NCBI GenBank assembly: GCA_963786225.1
Contig: CAWAYQ010000006.1
Span: forward strand, 186,001 to 250,000
Source of the DNA: Flaviflagellibacter sp963786225
Lineage (GTDB): Bacteria > Pseudomonadota > Alphaproteobacteria > Rhizobiales > Methylopilaceae
DNA: 64,000 bases
Direction of reading: 5' to 3'
In this document: positions 55,317 through 63,888 of the stretch, piece after piece
How the letters are laid out: each line of letters opens with the position of its first letter
How positions within the stretch are numbered: position 1 is the first letter of the stretch
The notes under the pieces: model-generated
What the model saw: the letters and a program-made list of their open reading frames with translations, nothing else
The model's database searches: none
Told to the model about the DNA's origin: nothing
Translations under genes and position numbers: made by a program

Positions 55317-58300
55317 CTACTCGCCGGGAGCTGCCGCGGGCGCTGTTTTCTTGCCGCACAAGCGGCCCAGAAATGTGCCCAGCCGATCAAGATAGAGGTA
55401 GACCACCGGCGTCGTATAAAGCGTCAGGATCTGCGACAGCACCAAACCGCCCACGATGGCGTAGCCCAGCGGCTGGCGGATTTCCGCTCCGGCTCCGGTG
55501 CCGAGCATCATCGGCACGCCACCCAGAATCGCCGCCATCGTCGTCATCAGGATCGGCCTGAAACGTATGGTGCACGCGCGGTAGATCGACTCCTCGGGAC
55601 TCAATCCCTCGTTCCGCTCGACCTCGAGCGCGAAGTCGACAAGCATGATGCCGTTCTTCTTGACGATGCCGATCAGCAAGATGATGCCGATCATGGCTAT
55701 CACGCTGAAGTCCAGATGAACCGCCATCAGTAACAACAGGGCGCCGATGGCGGCCGACGGCAAGGTGGACAGAATGGTGATCGGGTGGATCACGCTCTCG
55801 TAGAGCACGCCCAGGATGATGTAGATCACCACCAGCGCCAGTCCGATCAGGATAGGCATGCCCGACAGCGCCGACTGGAAGGCCTGCGCGTTGCCCTGGA
55901 AGGTGGTTGCGAGCGAAGCGGGCGCTCCGGACTCGCGCCCGAATTGCTGGATCGCCGCGACCACGGTTCCGAGGGATACCCCCGGCTTCAGATTGAACGA
56001 GATCGTGACTGCCGGGAACATACCCTGATGGTTGATTATGATCGGCGCCGCCTTGGTCACGCTGGTCACCAGGGCGTTCAGGGGCACCTGCTGCCCCGCC
56101 GAGGAGTTCAGGTAGATATCCTTGAGCGCTTCCGGGCTGTACTGGAATTTCGGATCCACCTCGAGAACGACGTGATACTGGTTGAGCTGTGTGTACATGG
56201 TCGAGACGATGCGCTGGCCGAAGGCATCGTTGAGCGTGTTGTCGATGGTTGACGGAAGGATGCCGAAGCTCGACGCGACGTCGCGGTTGACGGTCACATT
56301 GAGCAGGGGACCGGCGGCTTCCTGGTCGCTCGCGACGTCCACTATGCCGGGGACGGTCTTGAGCTTGTCGAGGAAGATCGCTGCCCAGTGATTGAGCTCG
56401 TTGGAGTCGGCATCGGCCAGTGTGTATTGATACTGCGTCTTCGTGACCCGGCCACCGATGGTGATGTCCTGGGCCGCCTGCATGTACAGCGTTATGCCCT
56501 GGATCTTCGCGAGTTCGGGCTGTAGCCGCCTGATGACCTGATCGGCGCTGACGTCGCGTTGGTCGTTCGGCTTCAGGGTGATATACAACGTCCCTTGATT
56601 GAGCGTACTCCCACCAACCGCTCCAATAGATCCTGCGACTGTGGCGACCGCCGGATCCTTCAGCACCGTGTCGATTACCGCCTGTCCGCGCTCGGCCATG
56701 GCCGGGTACGAGATATCCTGGGAAGCCTCGGCGAGGCCGGTGATCAGGCCGGTGTCCTGCTGAGGAAAGAAGCCCTTCGGGATAACAACGTACAGGTAGC
56801 CGGTGACCGCGATCGTCCCGAGCATGACGAGCAACGTGACGAAGGTGTGCCGCAGCACGACCTTGAGGCCCCGCTCATACAATTGCAGCAGCGCGTCGAA
56901 ACCGCGCTCGAAGAAATTGTAGAGCCGGCCGTGCGCGACATGGGTCTCGCCCTTGAGCAAATACGCGCACATCATCGGCGTCAGCGTGAGCGAAATCACG
57001 AGCGACAGGAGGAGGGAAACGCTCACCGTTATGGCGAACTCCTGGAAGAGCTTGCCGATATAGCCACCCATCAGGAAAAGCGGAATGAACACGGCGATCA
57101 GCGATAGCGTGATCGAAACGATGGTGAAGCCGATCTCGCTCGAGCCTTTGAGCGCGGCCTCCATCGGGGTGAGTCCTTCTTCGGTGTGGCGGACGATGTT
57201 CTCGATCACAACGACCGCGTCGTCGACGACGAAGCCGACCGCGATCGACAAGGCCATGAGCGACAGATTGTCGAGGCTGTAGCCAAACGCATAGAGCACG
57301 GCGAACGTGCCGATGAGCGAAAGAGGCACGGTGACTGCGGGAATGACCGTGGCCCAGAAATTACGCAGGAACAGGAATATCACCATCACCACGAGGGCGA
57401 CGGTCAGCATCAGGGTGAACTGCACGTCGGCGACCGAAGCACGGATGGTCTGTGTGCGGTCGGACGAGATCGACACCTTGATTCCGGGCGGGAGCGAAGC
57501 TTCGAGCTGGGGCAGCAGCTTCTTGATGCTGTCGACCGTCTGGATGACGTTGGCGTCGGGCAGGCGCCGGATAGCCATGATGATGGTCGGCGTCTTGTTG
57601 AACCAGGCGGCCTCAAGATTGTTCTCCGGCCCGTCGATCGCCTCGCCGATGTCGCGGATGCGCACGGGCGACCCGTTTCGATAGGCAACGATCAGATCGT
57701 TGTAAGCGTCGGGCTTGAGCAGCTGGTCGTTGGTGTTCAGCGTATAGGTTTGACGCGGGCTGTTGAGTTCGCCCTTCGGAATATCGACGTTCGCCTCGCC
57801 GAGCACCGTGCGCACATCTTCGAGCCCGATGCCGCGGGCCGCGAGCGCCTGCGGGTTGACCCGCACCCGGATCGCCGGCTTCTGCTGCCCGCCAAGGCCT
57901 ACAAGACCGACGCCCGGAAGTTGCGAGATCTTCGGCAGCAGGATGTTTTCCGCATAGGCGTCGACAGTGGTCTGCGGCACCGTATCCGAGGTGAGCGCGA
58001 GCACCAGTATCGGCGCATCCGCGGGATTCACCTTCCGGATGGTCGGGGGATAGGGAATACCTATAGGCAGATATGGGCTTGCGGCATTGATCGCCGACAG
58101 CACGTCAACCTCCGCGCTATCGATGGTGCGGCTGAGGTCGAACTGAATGACGAGCTGGGTACTGCCGAGCGCGCTGGACGACGTCAGCTGCGTCACGCCA
58201 GGAATCTGGCTCAGCTGTTGCTCGAGCGGGGTGGCTACCGACGACGCCATTGTCTGGGGATCGGCGCCGGGCAGCTGCGCAGAGATCTGTATCGTCGGAT

Positions 58301-58424
58301 AGTTGACGTTCGGCAGGGATCCGACAGGCAGAAATTGGTAGGTGACGAGCCCAGCCAGCAGCAGGCCCACCATCAGCAGGGTCGTGGCGATCGGCCGGTG
58401 AATGAACGGCGCCGAGAGGTTCAC
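55317..58424 (-). CDS. RND efflux pump inner-membrane protein (MdtB/AcrB family)
   Basis: About 1,035 residues if GTG 58424 is the start (NLSAPFIHRPIATTLLMVGLL). Twelve helices and two large periplasmic loops are present. Signatures are PLEQQLSQIPGVTQLTSSSALGS, AVGFVVDDAVVVIENIVRH with the proton-relay Asp pair, and GFFPQQDTGLITG. It pumps drugs from the inner membrane or periplasm. The open frame continues upstream without a stop into the C-terminal half of the adaptor, so an adaptor-pump fusion is formally possible. I prefer a separate start because a frameshift is also present in the adaptor. Confidence 0.92.
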   Translation of the reverse strand: MNLSAPFIHRPIATTLLMVGLLLAGLVTYQFLPVGSLPNVNYPTIQISAQLPGADPQTMASSVATPLEQQLSQIPGVTQLTSSSALGSTQLVIQFDLSRTIDSAEVDVLSAINAASPYLPIGIPYPPTIRKVNPADAPILVLALTSDTVPQTTVDAYAENILLPKISQLPGVGLVGLGGQQKPAIRVRVNPQALAARGIGLEDVRTVLGEANVDIPKGELNSPRQTYTLNTNDQLLKPDAYNDLIVAYRNGSPVRIRDIGEAIDGPENNLEAAWFNKTPTIIMAIRRLPDANVIQTVDSIKKLLPQLEASLPPGIKVSISSDRTQTIRASVADVQFTLMLTVALVVMVIFLFLRNFWATVIPAVTVPLSLIGTFAVLYAFGYSLDNLSLMALSIAVGFVVDDAVVVIENIVRHTEEGLTPMEAALKGSSEIGFTIVSITLSLIAVFIPLFLMGGYIGKLFQEFAITVSVSLLLSLVISLTLTPMMCAYLLKGETHVAHGRLYNFFERGFDALLQLYERGLKVVLRHTFVTLLVMLGTIAVTGYLYVVIPKGFFPQQDTGLITGLAEASQDISYPAMAERGQAVIDTVLKDPAVATVAGSIGAVGGSTLNQGTLYITLKPNDQRDVSADQVIRRLQPELAKIQGITLYMQAAQDITIGGRVTKTQYQYTLADADSNELNHWAAIFLDKLKTVPGIVDVASDQEAAGPLLNVTVNRDVASSFGILPSTIDNTLNDAFGQRIVSTMYTQLNQYHVVLEVDPKFQYSPEALKDIYLNSSAGQQVPLNALVTSVTKAAPIIINHQGMFPAVTISFNLKPGVSLGTVVAAIQQFGRESGAPASLATTFQGNAQAFQSALSGMPILIGLALVVIYIILGVLYESVIHPITILSTLPSAAIGALLLLMAVHLDFSVIAMIGIILLIGIVKKNGIMLVDFALEVERNEGLSPEESIYRACTIRFRPILMTTMAAILGGVPMMLGTGAGAEIRQPLGYAIVGGLVLSQILTLYTTPVVYLYLDRLGTFLGRLCGKKTAPAAAPGE

Positions 58425-59594
58425 GGGATCGCCTGCTGCTACGGCGCTTTGCAGATTGGCTTCGTCTGCGGCCTTGCCATGCAGCACGTTCACCGCGGTC
58501 CCCTGCGCAAGCTTGTACTGACCGTCGATCACAACGGTCTCGTTCGCCTGGAGCCCCGAGTCGATGAGCGCCTCTCCGCTCGTGACCTGGGCGACCTTGA
58601 CGGGCCGCATCTGGGCGGTTCCGTCAGGCGCGATGACGTATACATACGGGCCGTTCGGACCTTGCTGCACTGCCGAGGCGGCGACCGTCAGGCCGTCTTT
58701 GCGGGTGTCGACAAGCAGCCGCGCATTGATGAGAGCGCCCGGCCAGAGCGTATGCTGTGCATTGGGGAACGTGGCCCGGAGCCGGATCGTGCCCGTCGTC
58801 TGGATGATCTGGTTGTCGACAAGCAGGAGTTCGCCTTCGTCGAGCTTGGTCTTGTCGTCCTGGCTGTATGCAAGGACCTTGAGCTTTCCCTTGGCCATCG
58901 CTGCTGGATTTGGGGGAGGGTGTCCTCGGGCAGCGTGAAGATCAAAGAGATCGGCTGGATCTGCGTGACGTCGACCAGGCCGACGGTATTGCCCGGCTGA
59001 ATGACGTTTCCTTCGTCGATCTGCCGGATACCGGTCACGCCGTCGATCGGCGAGGTAAGGCGGGTGTAGGCCAGATTAACCTGCGCGGATTCAATCAGAG
59101 CCTCATCCGCTTTGACAATGGCCTTGAGCTGGTCCACTTGCGCCTTCTGCGTGTCCACCAACTGGCTCGTGGCGAAGCCCTTCGCCAGAAGAGGCGTGTA
59201 ACGGTTCAGGTTTGCCTGGGCATTGATGAGTTGCGCCTGGTCGCGATCGCGGGTGGCGGTCATCTGGTCGATTTGTGCCTGATACGGAGCCGGATCGATC
59301 TGCGCCAGCAGATCGCCCTTTTTGACCTCCTGGCCCTGGGTGAAGGCGATCTGCGTGATTTTTCCTGAAATCTGACTGACCACCGCCACGTTGTTGTAGG
59401 CGATCACCGTTCCCACCCCACGCAGGTAGATCGGCACGTCATGACTGGTTACCGTTGCGGCAACGACCGGAACCGACGGCGCAGGAGCGGAGGCCTCTGC
59501 GGGTTCGGGAACAAAGTAAACGTACTTCGCTGCAAGAGCGGCGCCGCCGATCATCGAGCAATAGGGTGCCAAGGATTAAGGGTCGTTTGCGCAT
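58425..59594 (-). pseudogene. RND periplasmic adaptor (MdtA type), frameshifted near 59552 and 58900
   Basis: ATG 59594 has GGAGGAAC 6-7 nt upstream and starts MRKRPLILGTLLL. One extra base near 59552 moves the frame into MIGGAALAAKYVYFVPEP and the adaptor body (VISHDVPIYLRGVGTV-like start, QVDQLKAIVKADEALIESA, SPIDGVTGIRQIDEGN). A second indel near 58900 moves it to MAKGKLKVLAYSQDD and on to GLQANETVVIDGQYKLAQGT. Repairing both gives a normal adaptor of about 390 residues. The last frame then runs straight into the RND pump with no stop, around 58440-58424. Confidence 0.82.
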
Positions 59595-59616
59595 CAAGGC
59601 GTTCCTCCGATTTCGA

Positions 59617-60402
59617 TCAACAGCCGGACATCGATGATGAGAGGGCGGCGGGCGCCCCCGGTGCGCCCGAGATACCGTTCGTAGGTACGAGGCCCGTTAG
59701 GCCCTGGACGCTTGCCATGCCCGTGATGCTGCTGCCTGTTGTCGACGACGTCGTGCCGCAGGGCGACATTCCGGTCGATGAAAGGGTGCTCGACGTCGTC
59801 GGGACAGTGAGGGTCCCCGGAATGCCGAGAGCTTGTACAGTCGTCGGGAGGCTCGAGGGTGGCGCCCCGAACACAGTCTGGTTTGTTGCTGCCGCAGCCG
59901 CAGCCGTGCTCGTTCCCGGATCGACGAGTTCTGTGGAGCCGGCCGGAATCCCGGTCCTCGCCGACGCTGTCCCCGTGGCAATTGCCGGCATGGTCGGCGC
60001 GCTGGTCGTCGAGTTACAGATGCTGGGTATTGACAAAAGCGTGGACGTTGGGCTCGTAGTCCCGTTGACGCCTCCGCCGTCGAAAGTGGAGGCGTTCAAC
60101 GTCCCGGTCGGGGAACACGCCGCGCTGCCCGCGCTCGTCGCGACGCCAACTGTTGTCGGGCCCAGGCCGCCGGGATTGACCCCGACCGCGCCCATGGGGA
60201 TGCCCATCGGACCAGCCGGAGCGGTGGGGGTCAATGGGCTGCCCGTCGGACCAGGCGGAGTGAGGGGCGAGGTCGGCAACGGGCCCGGAGTCGCCGTCAC
60301 GCTTTGCGCGAGGCTCGGCCCACCGAGCGAAAGCGTCGCAATCGTCACGGCGATCAGCAAGCGGGCCGTCGGAAGCTTATGGTCGTCTCGCATTGAGTTC
60401 AT
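59617..60402 (-). CDS. Secreted Ser/Thr/Pro/Gly-rich low-complexity protein
   Basis: About 261 residues from ATG 60402 (MNSMRDDHK); ATG 60393 is also possible, and an earlier ATG at 60441 lies inside a terminator-like hairpin. A signal peptide ends at SLAQ (about residue 32). The rest consists of motifs such as GPTGSPLTPTAPAGP and TSSTLSSTG with few charged residues, one Cys pair and a final Cys. Similar proteins are common in Bradyrhizobium-like genomes and have no known function. It lies 22 bp upstream of the RND adaptor on the same strand. Confidence 0.6.
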   Translation of the reverse strand: MNSMRDDHKLPTARLLIAVTIATLSLGGPSLAQSVTATPGPLPTSPLTPPGPTGSPLTPTAPAGPMGIPMGAVGVNPGGLGPTTVGVATSAGSAACSPTGTLNASTFDGGGVNGTTSPTSTLLSIPSICNSTTSAPTMPAIATGTASARTGIPAGSTELVDPGTSTAAAAAATNQTVFGAPPSSLPTTVQALGIPGTLTVPTTSSTLSSTGMSPCGTTSSTTGSSITGMASVQGLTGLVPTNGISGAPGAPAALSSSMSGC

Positions 60403-60418
60403 CGCAGGTTCGAGTTTC

Positions 60419-60560
60419 CAAAAATCGGCGAAGCCCCGCATGGGGCTTGGCAGGGCTTCGGGGTCAAAGCTATTCGGAACGATCCCTGCCCACGAACTGA
60501 GGATGGACCAGCGCTGGCTGTCCTTGAATCATCCGAAGGTGTGGGCGGCTTAACCAAAAC
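60419..60560 (-). ncRNA. Repeat-family small RNA or leader, copy 3 (divergent)
   Basis: On the minus strand it starts GGTTTTGGTTAAGCC, passes CACCTTCGGATGATTC and ends in nested hairpins (CGAAGCCC 60429-60436 with GGGCTTCG 60453-60460; AAGCCCC with GGGGCTT inside) followed by GATTTTTGG. The conserved ends match the copies at 54.1 and 63.7 kb; the middle is different. It lies directly upstream of the Ser/Thr/Pro-rich protein gene on the same strand, so it could act as a leader attenuator. Confidence 0.4.
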
Positions 60561-60599
60561 CGAAGTCACGTGAGTTCTTAAGGGCGGTCCCATCAGCCT

Positions 60600-60711
60600 C
60601 GCGGTCGTAACGCAGCTCCTCCGATGTTGAGGCGTCCGAGGCTTGATCCGCGGTTAGATCTCGACCTCGCATTCCCAATGCAGCGACCTGGGCCGATGGA
60701 ATGCCGACGAA
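60600..60711 (-). repeat. Duplicated 3' end of kup plus downstream sequence
   Basis: This stretch matches 61679-61798, which covers the last codons and the downstream flank of the intact kup gene. Minus-strand reading gives GIPSAQVAALG, compared with GIPAGQVVALGIE in Kup. The two copies bracket the DsrE-like gene at 60717-61517. It is a scar of a tandem duplication or of replacement of a second kup copy. Confidence 0.65.
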
Positions 60712-60716
60712 TCCCG

Positions 60717-61517
60717 TCAGCCGGAGTTTGCGTAATTGAAACCGCGCCGCTGCAGCTCGGGGATGGTGCCGACCATCCCAGGTGTCAGTACCGCGCCGGC
60801 AATCAGGTGATTGGTCAGTTCGGCCGCCAGCGCCTCGTGCGCCAACCGGTCAGGGTTCACCTCGGCGGCGATCAGCCTCTCCGAGAGTTCCCAAATCGCG
60901 TTGTGACAGGCGAGGAAGACCACACCGCGCCGCTGCAGCGCCGGGATGGAGTTGTCGTGTGGCGAGAACGCGCCTTCGGGGTTCTCGTAGTCTTTCGGGT
61001 CGGCGGCGGCAGCCTTCTGCTCGACGATCAGCGTGTTGCTCTGGAACTTGCCGCGCGCCAGCGTCGCAAGCTGATATTTATCCCACATCTCCGGCTCGAA
61101 CAGCGCCAGATGCGCGGTGCCGTGCGTCGCCGAGACGACCAGGAAATCGGGATGCCTGAACGACCAGACCTGCGCGTTCAGTGCGTTGCGCATGAGGTTC
61201 AGCCAGGGGCTTGAGATCTTAGTGTTGTCCCAGACCTGCTTCGGCGCGCCCCGATAGGCGATCACCTCGGACAGCGCCGAATGATCCCATTGATCCGGAT
61301 CGTTCAGGATCATCGGTACCGTCTTGAAGTCCCGGCGGCGCGGTGCCCTGCCAAGGCGAGCGGTGAGTTCTTCCAGCGATTTTGCCTCGGACGGCAGCAG
61401 GGAGGCCTCGGCGGCGCTCGCCGCACCGCCCTGTAGCGCAGCCAGGCCGGCCGCACCGGCGGCAATACCGCGCCCCATCGTCATGAGCGCAAAGCGGCGT
61501 CCGGGCACTATATCCAT
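60717..61517 (-). CDS. Exported DsrE/F-like protein with Tat-type signal
   Basis: 266 residues. The N-terminus has RRFALMTMGRGIAAGAAGLAAL, a twin-Arg followed by a hydrophobic stretch, suggesting Tat or Sec export, with cleavage near ASA (about residue 35). The mature part (SPWLNLMRNALNAQVWSFRH, FLVVSATHGTAHLALFE, RRGVVFLACHNAIWELSE, GMVGTIPELQRRGFNY) resembles DsrE/F-like domains with a Cys in the ACHNA turn. Its function is unknown; a sulfur- or redox-related role is only suggested by the fold. It is bracketed by two copies of the kup 3' end. Confidence 0.7.
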   Translation of the reverse strand: MDIVPGRRFALMTMGRGIAAGAAGLAALQGGAASAAEASLLPSEAKSLEELTARLGRAPRRRDFKTVPMILNDPDQWDHSALSEVIAYRGAPKQVWDNTKISSPWLNLMRNALNAQVWSFRHPDFLVVSATHGTAHLALFEPEMWDKYQLATLARGKFQSNTLIVEQKAAAADPKDYENPEGAFSPHDNSIPALQRRGVVFLACHNAIWELSERLIAAEVNPDRLAHEALAAELTNHLIAGAVLTPGMVGTIPELQRRGFNYANSG

Positions 61518-61744
61518 GCTTTCCTCTCTCGTATCGGCTTTCGCGGAATGTCGTTACGTCGGCGAGAGTAACGGCGAGAGATCTCGTCGTGGACGGAGTC
61601 ATTTTCAACGCCGATCTTGCCTGTTCGCACGCCGGCGTCGCGAACGGCGTTCTCGAAAGACGCGTAGGCTCGTGGGCTCGCGGTCGCAACGCCGTTGGCG
61701 CAAAGTGCCTCTTATGCCTCGGCGTCCCAAGCTCGTTCTGCAGA

Positions 61745-63670
61745 TTAGATTTCGACCTCGATTCCCAATGCAACGACCTGACCCGCCGGAATGCCGAAAT
61801 ATGCCGCCGAGCGTTCGGCATTGCGCCGCATGAATGCGTACAGACTCTTCCTCCACACTCCCATGCCCGCGGTGCGTTCGGTTGGAATAGTCGTTTCCCT
61901 GCCCAGGTAGTACGAGATTTTCGACAAGCTTCCGCAACTGAGCTTCCCCTGTTGGCAAGCAAGGCGGAGGCCGTCAGGAACCGAGGGGCTTTCCATGAAG
62001 CCGTAATGCAGGACCACCCGGGTGAGGCCCCCCGGAAGTTCCTGGATCTTCGCGCGTTCGGTCTCGGGTACGCGCGGCGCTTCCACCGTGCGCACCCCGA
62101 CCAGGAGAACGCGTTCGTGCAGGGCATAGATGTGCTTCAGATGATGGGTGAGCGTAAGCGGAATGCCCCTGCACGACGAGGTGAGGAACGCCGCGGTGCC
62201 CTGCGGGCGAGCCGGCGGCCGTGCAAGGAGGTTGGTGGTAAATTCCTTTTCGCTTGCGCGCAGGCTCGTGAGAGCCCTTTCCGAAAGCAGCCGGCCACGC
62301 CGCCAAGTCAGCATCATGAAAGCGATCGAGCCTGCGATGAGCAGCGGAAACCATCCTCCCTCCAAAAGCTTCAGCGAATTCGCCGCGAAGTAGGTCAGGT
62401 CGATGAGCAGAAAGAAACCGTTCACGGCGATGACGAGCACGGGGTTGAAGCCCCATCGGATCGCCACCAGCGCCGCCAGGAGAGTCGTGATCGCCATGAG
62501 AAGCGACACGGCTGTTCCGTAGGCGCCAGCCAGATTGTCGGACGATCCAAACGCGACCACCGCGCCCAGTGTGGCGATCGCCAATGTCCAGTTGGCAAGG
62601 GGCACGTAGATCTGTCCTCGCTGACGGCTGGCGGTGTGGCGCACAGTCAGGCGGGGGAGAAAGCCGAGCTGGATCGCCTGCCGGGTCAACGAGAACGCGC
62701 CGGAAATAATCGCTTGCGAGGCGACGATGGTCGCCACGGTGGCAAAGGCGACAAGGCCGTAATGAAACCAATCGGGGGCGAGCCGGTAAAAGGGGTTCTC
62801 CAGTGCTTGCGGGTCGGTCAGCAGCAATGCGCCTTGCCCGAAATAGTTGAGAACAAGTGCCGGCAGGACGATGCCGAACCATGCCAATCGGATCGGCAGG
62901 CGGCCAAAGTGTCCCATGTCGGCGTACATGGCTTCACCGCCCGTCACGGCCAGGAATGTGGCGCCGAGGACCGCGAGAGCCACCAGTGAAGGCGCATGGA
63001 TGAGAAACCGCAGGGCATAGAGCGGATTCAATGCAACGAGAATCCCGGGCTCCAGCCCGATGCCGCGCAGGCCCAGGATGCCGATAACGATGAACCACGC
63101 CAGCATTATGGGACCGAATATCTGGCCGATGAAGCCGGTCCCACGGCGCTGAACAACGAACAGTCCGACCAGAATTGCCAGCGTGAGCGGAAGAATGACA
63201 GGAGCCAATGCGGGCGCATCGAGCTTCAGGCCCTCGATTGCGCTCAGAACGGAGATTGCCGGCGTGATGGCGCCATCGCCATAGAGAAGCGCGGCGCCCA
63301 CCAGTCCAAGGACGAGGATTGAATTGTCCCATGTTCCCGGCTTTGCGCGACGCACGCCCAGCAGCGCGAGAAGCGCCACGATACCGCCTTCACCGCGATT
63401 GGCGGCACGCAGAATGAGGACCGCGTATTTCAGCGAGACGACGAGAACTAACGACCACACAATCAGTGACAGCGCGCCAAGCACGGCCTCAGGCGTGGGG
63501 CCCGCACCGCCACTGGCCGCCTTCACCGCCTCCCTGAATGCGTACAATGGGCTGGTTCCGATGTCGCCATAGACAATGCCGACTGCGCCAAGCGTCGCCG
63601 TTGCCGGCAGGGCGAGTAAGCTGTTCCCGGTTCTTTGCGAGGAAGGAATGACGGCCAAGAGATCCACCAC
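61745..63670 (-). CDS. kup: Kup-type potassium uptake protein
   Basis: About 641 residues. Twelve hydrophobic helices and a C-terminal cytoplasmic domain are present. Family signatures are GIVYGDIGTSPLYAFREA (about residues 26-43), YGDGAITPAISVLSAIEGL and GGEAMYADMGHFGRLPIRLAWF. It is a proton-coupled K+ importer. The start is uncertain: the frame is open to a TTG at 63703 right behind a terminator hairpin, and I prefer GTG 63670 or 63667, about 11 nt after AAGGCG. The putative RNA repeat at 63706-63852 sits immediately upstream on the same strand and could control it. Confidence 0.9.
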   Translation of the reverse strand: MVDLLAVIPSSQRTGNSLLALPATATLGAVGIVYGDIGTSPLYAFREAVKAASGGAGPTPEAVLGALSLIVWSLVLVVSLKYAVLILRAANRGEGGIVALLALLGVRRAKPGTWDNSILVLGLVGAALLYGDGAITPAISVLSAIEGLKLDAPALAPVILPLTLAILVGLFVVQRRGTGFIGQIFGPIMLAWFIVIGILGLRGIGLEPGILVALNPLYALRFLIHAPSLVALAVLGATFLAVTGGEAMYADMGHFGRLPIRLAWFGIVLPALVLNYFGQGALLLTDPQALENPFYRLAPDWFHYGLVAFATVATIVASQAIISGAFSLTRQAIQLGFLPRLTVRHTASRQRGQIYVPLANWTLAIATLGAVVAFGSSDNLAGAYGTAVSLLMAITTLLAALVAIRWGFNPVLVIAVNGFFLLIDLTYFAANSLKLLEGGWFPLLIAGSIAFMMLTWRRGRLLSERALTSLRASEKEFTTNLLARPPARPQGTAAFLTSSCRGIPLTLTHHLKHIYALHERVLLVGVRTVEAPRVPETERAKIQELPGGLTRVVLHYGFMESPSVPDGLRLACQQGKLSCGSLSKISYYLGRETTIPTERTAGMGVWRKSLYAFMRRNAERSAAYFGIPAGQVVALGIEVEI

Positions 63671-63705
63671 TGCTGATTTCTGCGCCTTGGGGGCTACGGC
63701 CAATC

Positions 63706-63852
63706 CAAAAGAAGCCCCGCCGGGAGGGGGCAGCGGGGCTTCTCTGCGGTAGAGAGCAACACCTCGGGAGGAGGAGTGGTGCTCGTCACTGAAATTAGGC
63801 TTGGTGCTTCTTGCCGAAAATTATCCGCAGGTGTGGGTGATCTAACCAATAC
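63706..63852 (-). ncRNA. Repeat-family small RNA or leader, copy 2, upstream of kup
   Basis: On the minus strand it starts TATTGGTTAGATCACCC, passes CACCTGCGGATAATTTTCGG and shares GTTGCTCT near its 3' end with copy 1. It ends in an 11-bp hairpin (63710-63720 with 63733-63743) followed by TTTTGG. The hairpin ends about 40 nt before the preferred kup start, a good position for an attenuator. Alternatively it is an independent small RNA whose terminator separates it from kup. Confidence 0.5.
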
Positions 63853-63888
63853 TGAAACGCGCGCCCGGTAATGACGGGGTTCCGAGAT

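Noticed and set aside
55785..59000. Several long plus-strand frames over the RND pump and adaptor
   Set aside because: They are complementary to well-recognised efflux genes and show no protein family features.
61589..62989. 466-codon plus-strand frame over kup
   Set aside because: Kup signatures on the minus strand explain the region.
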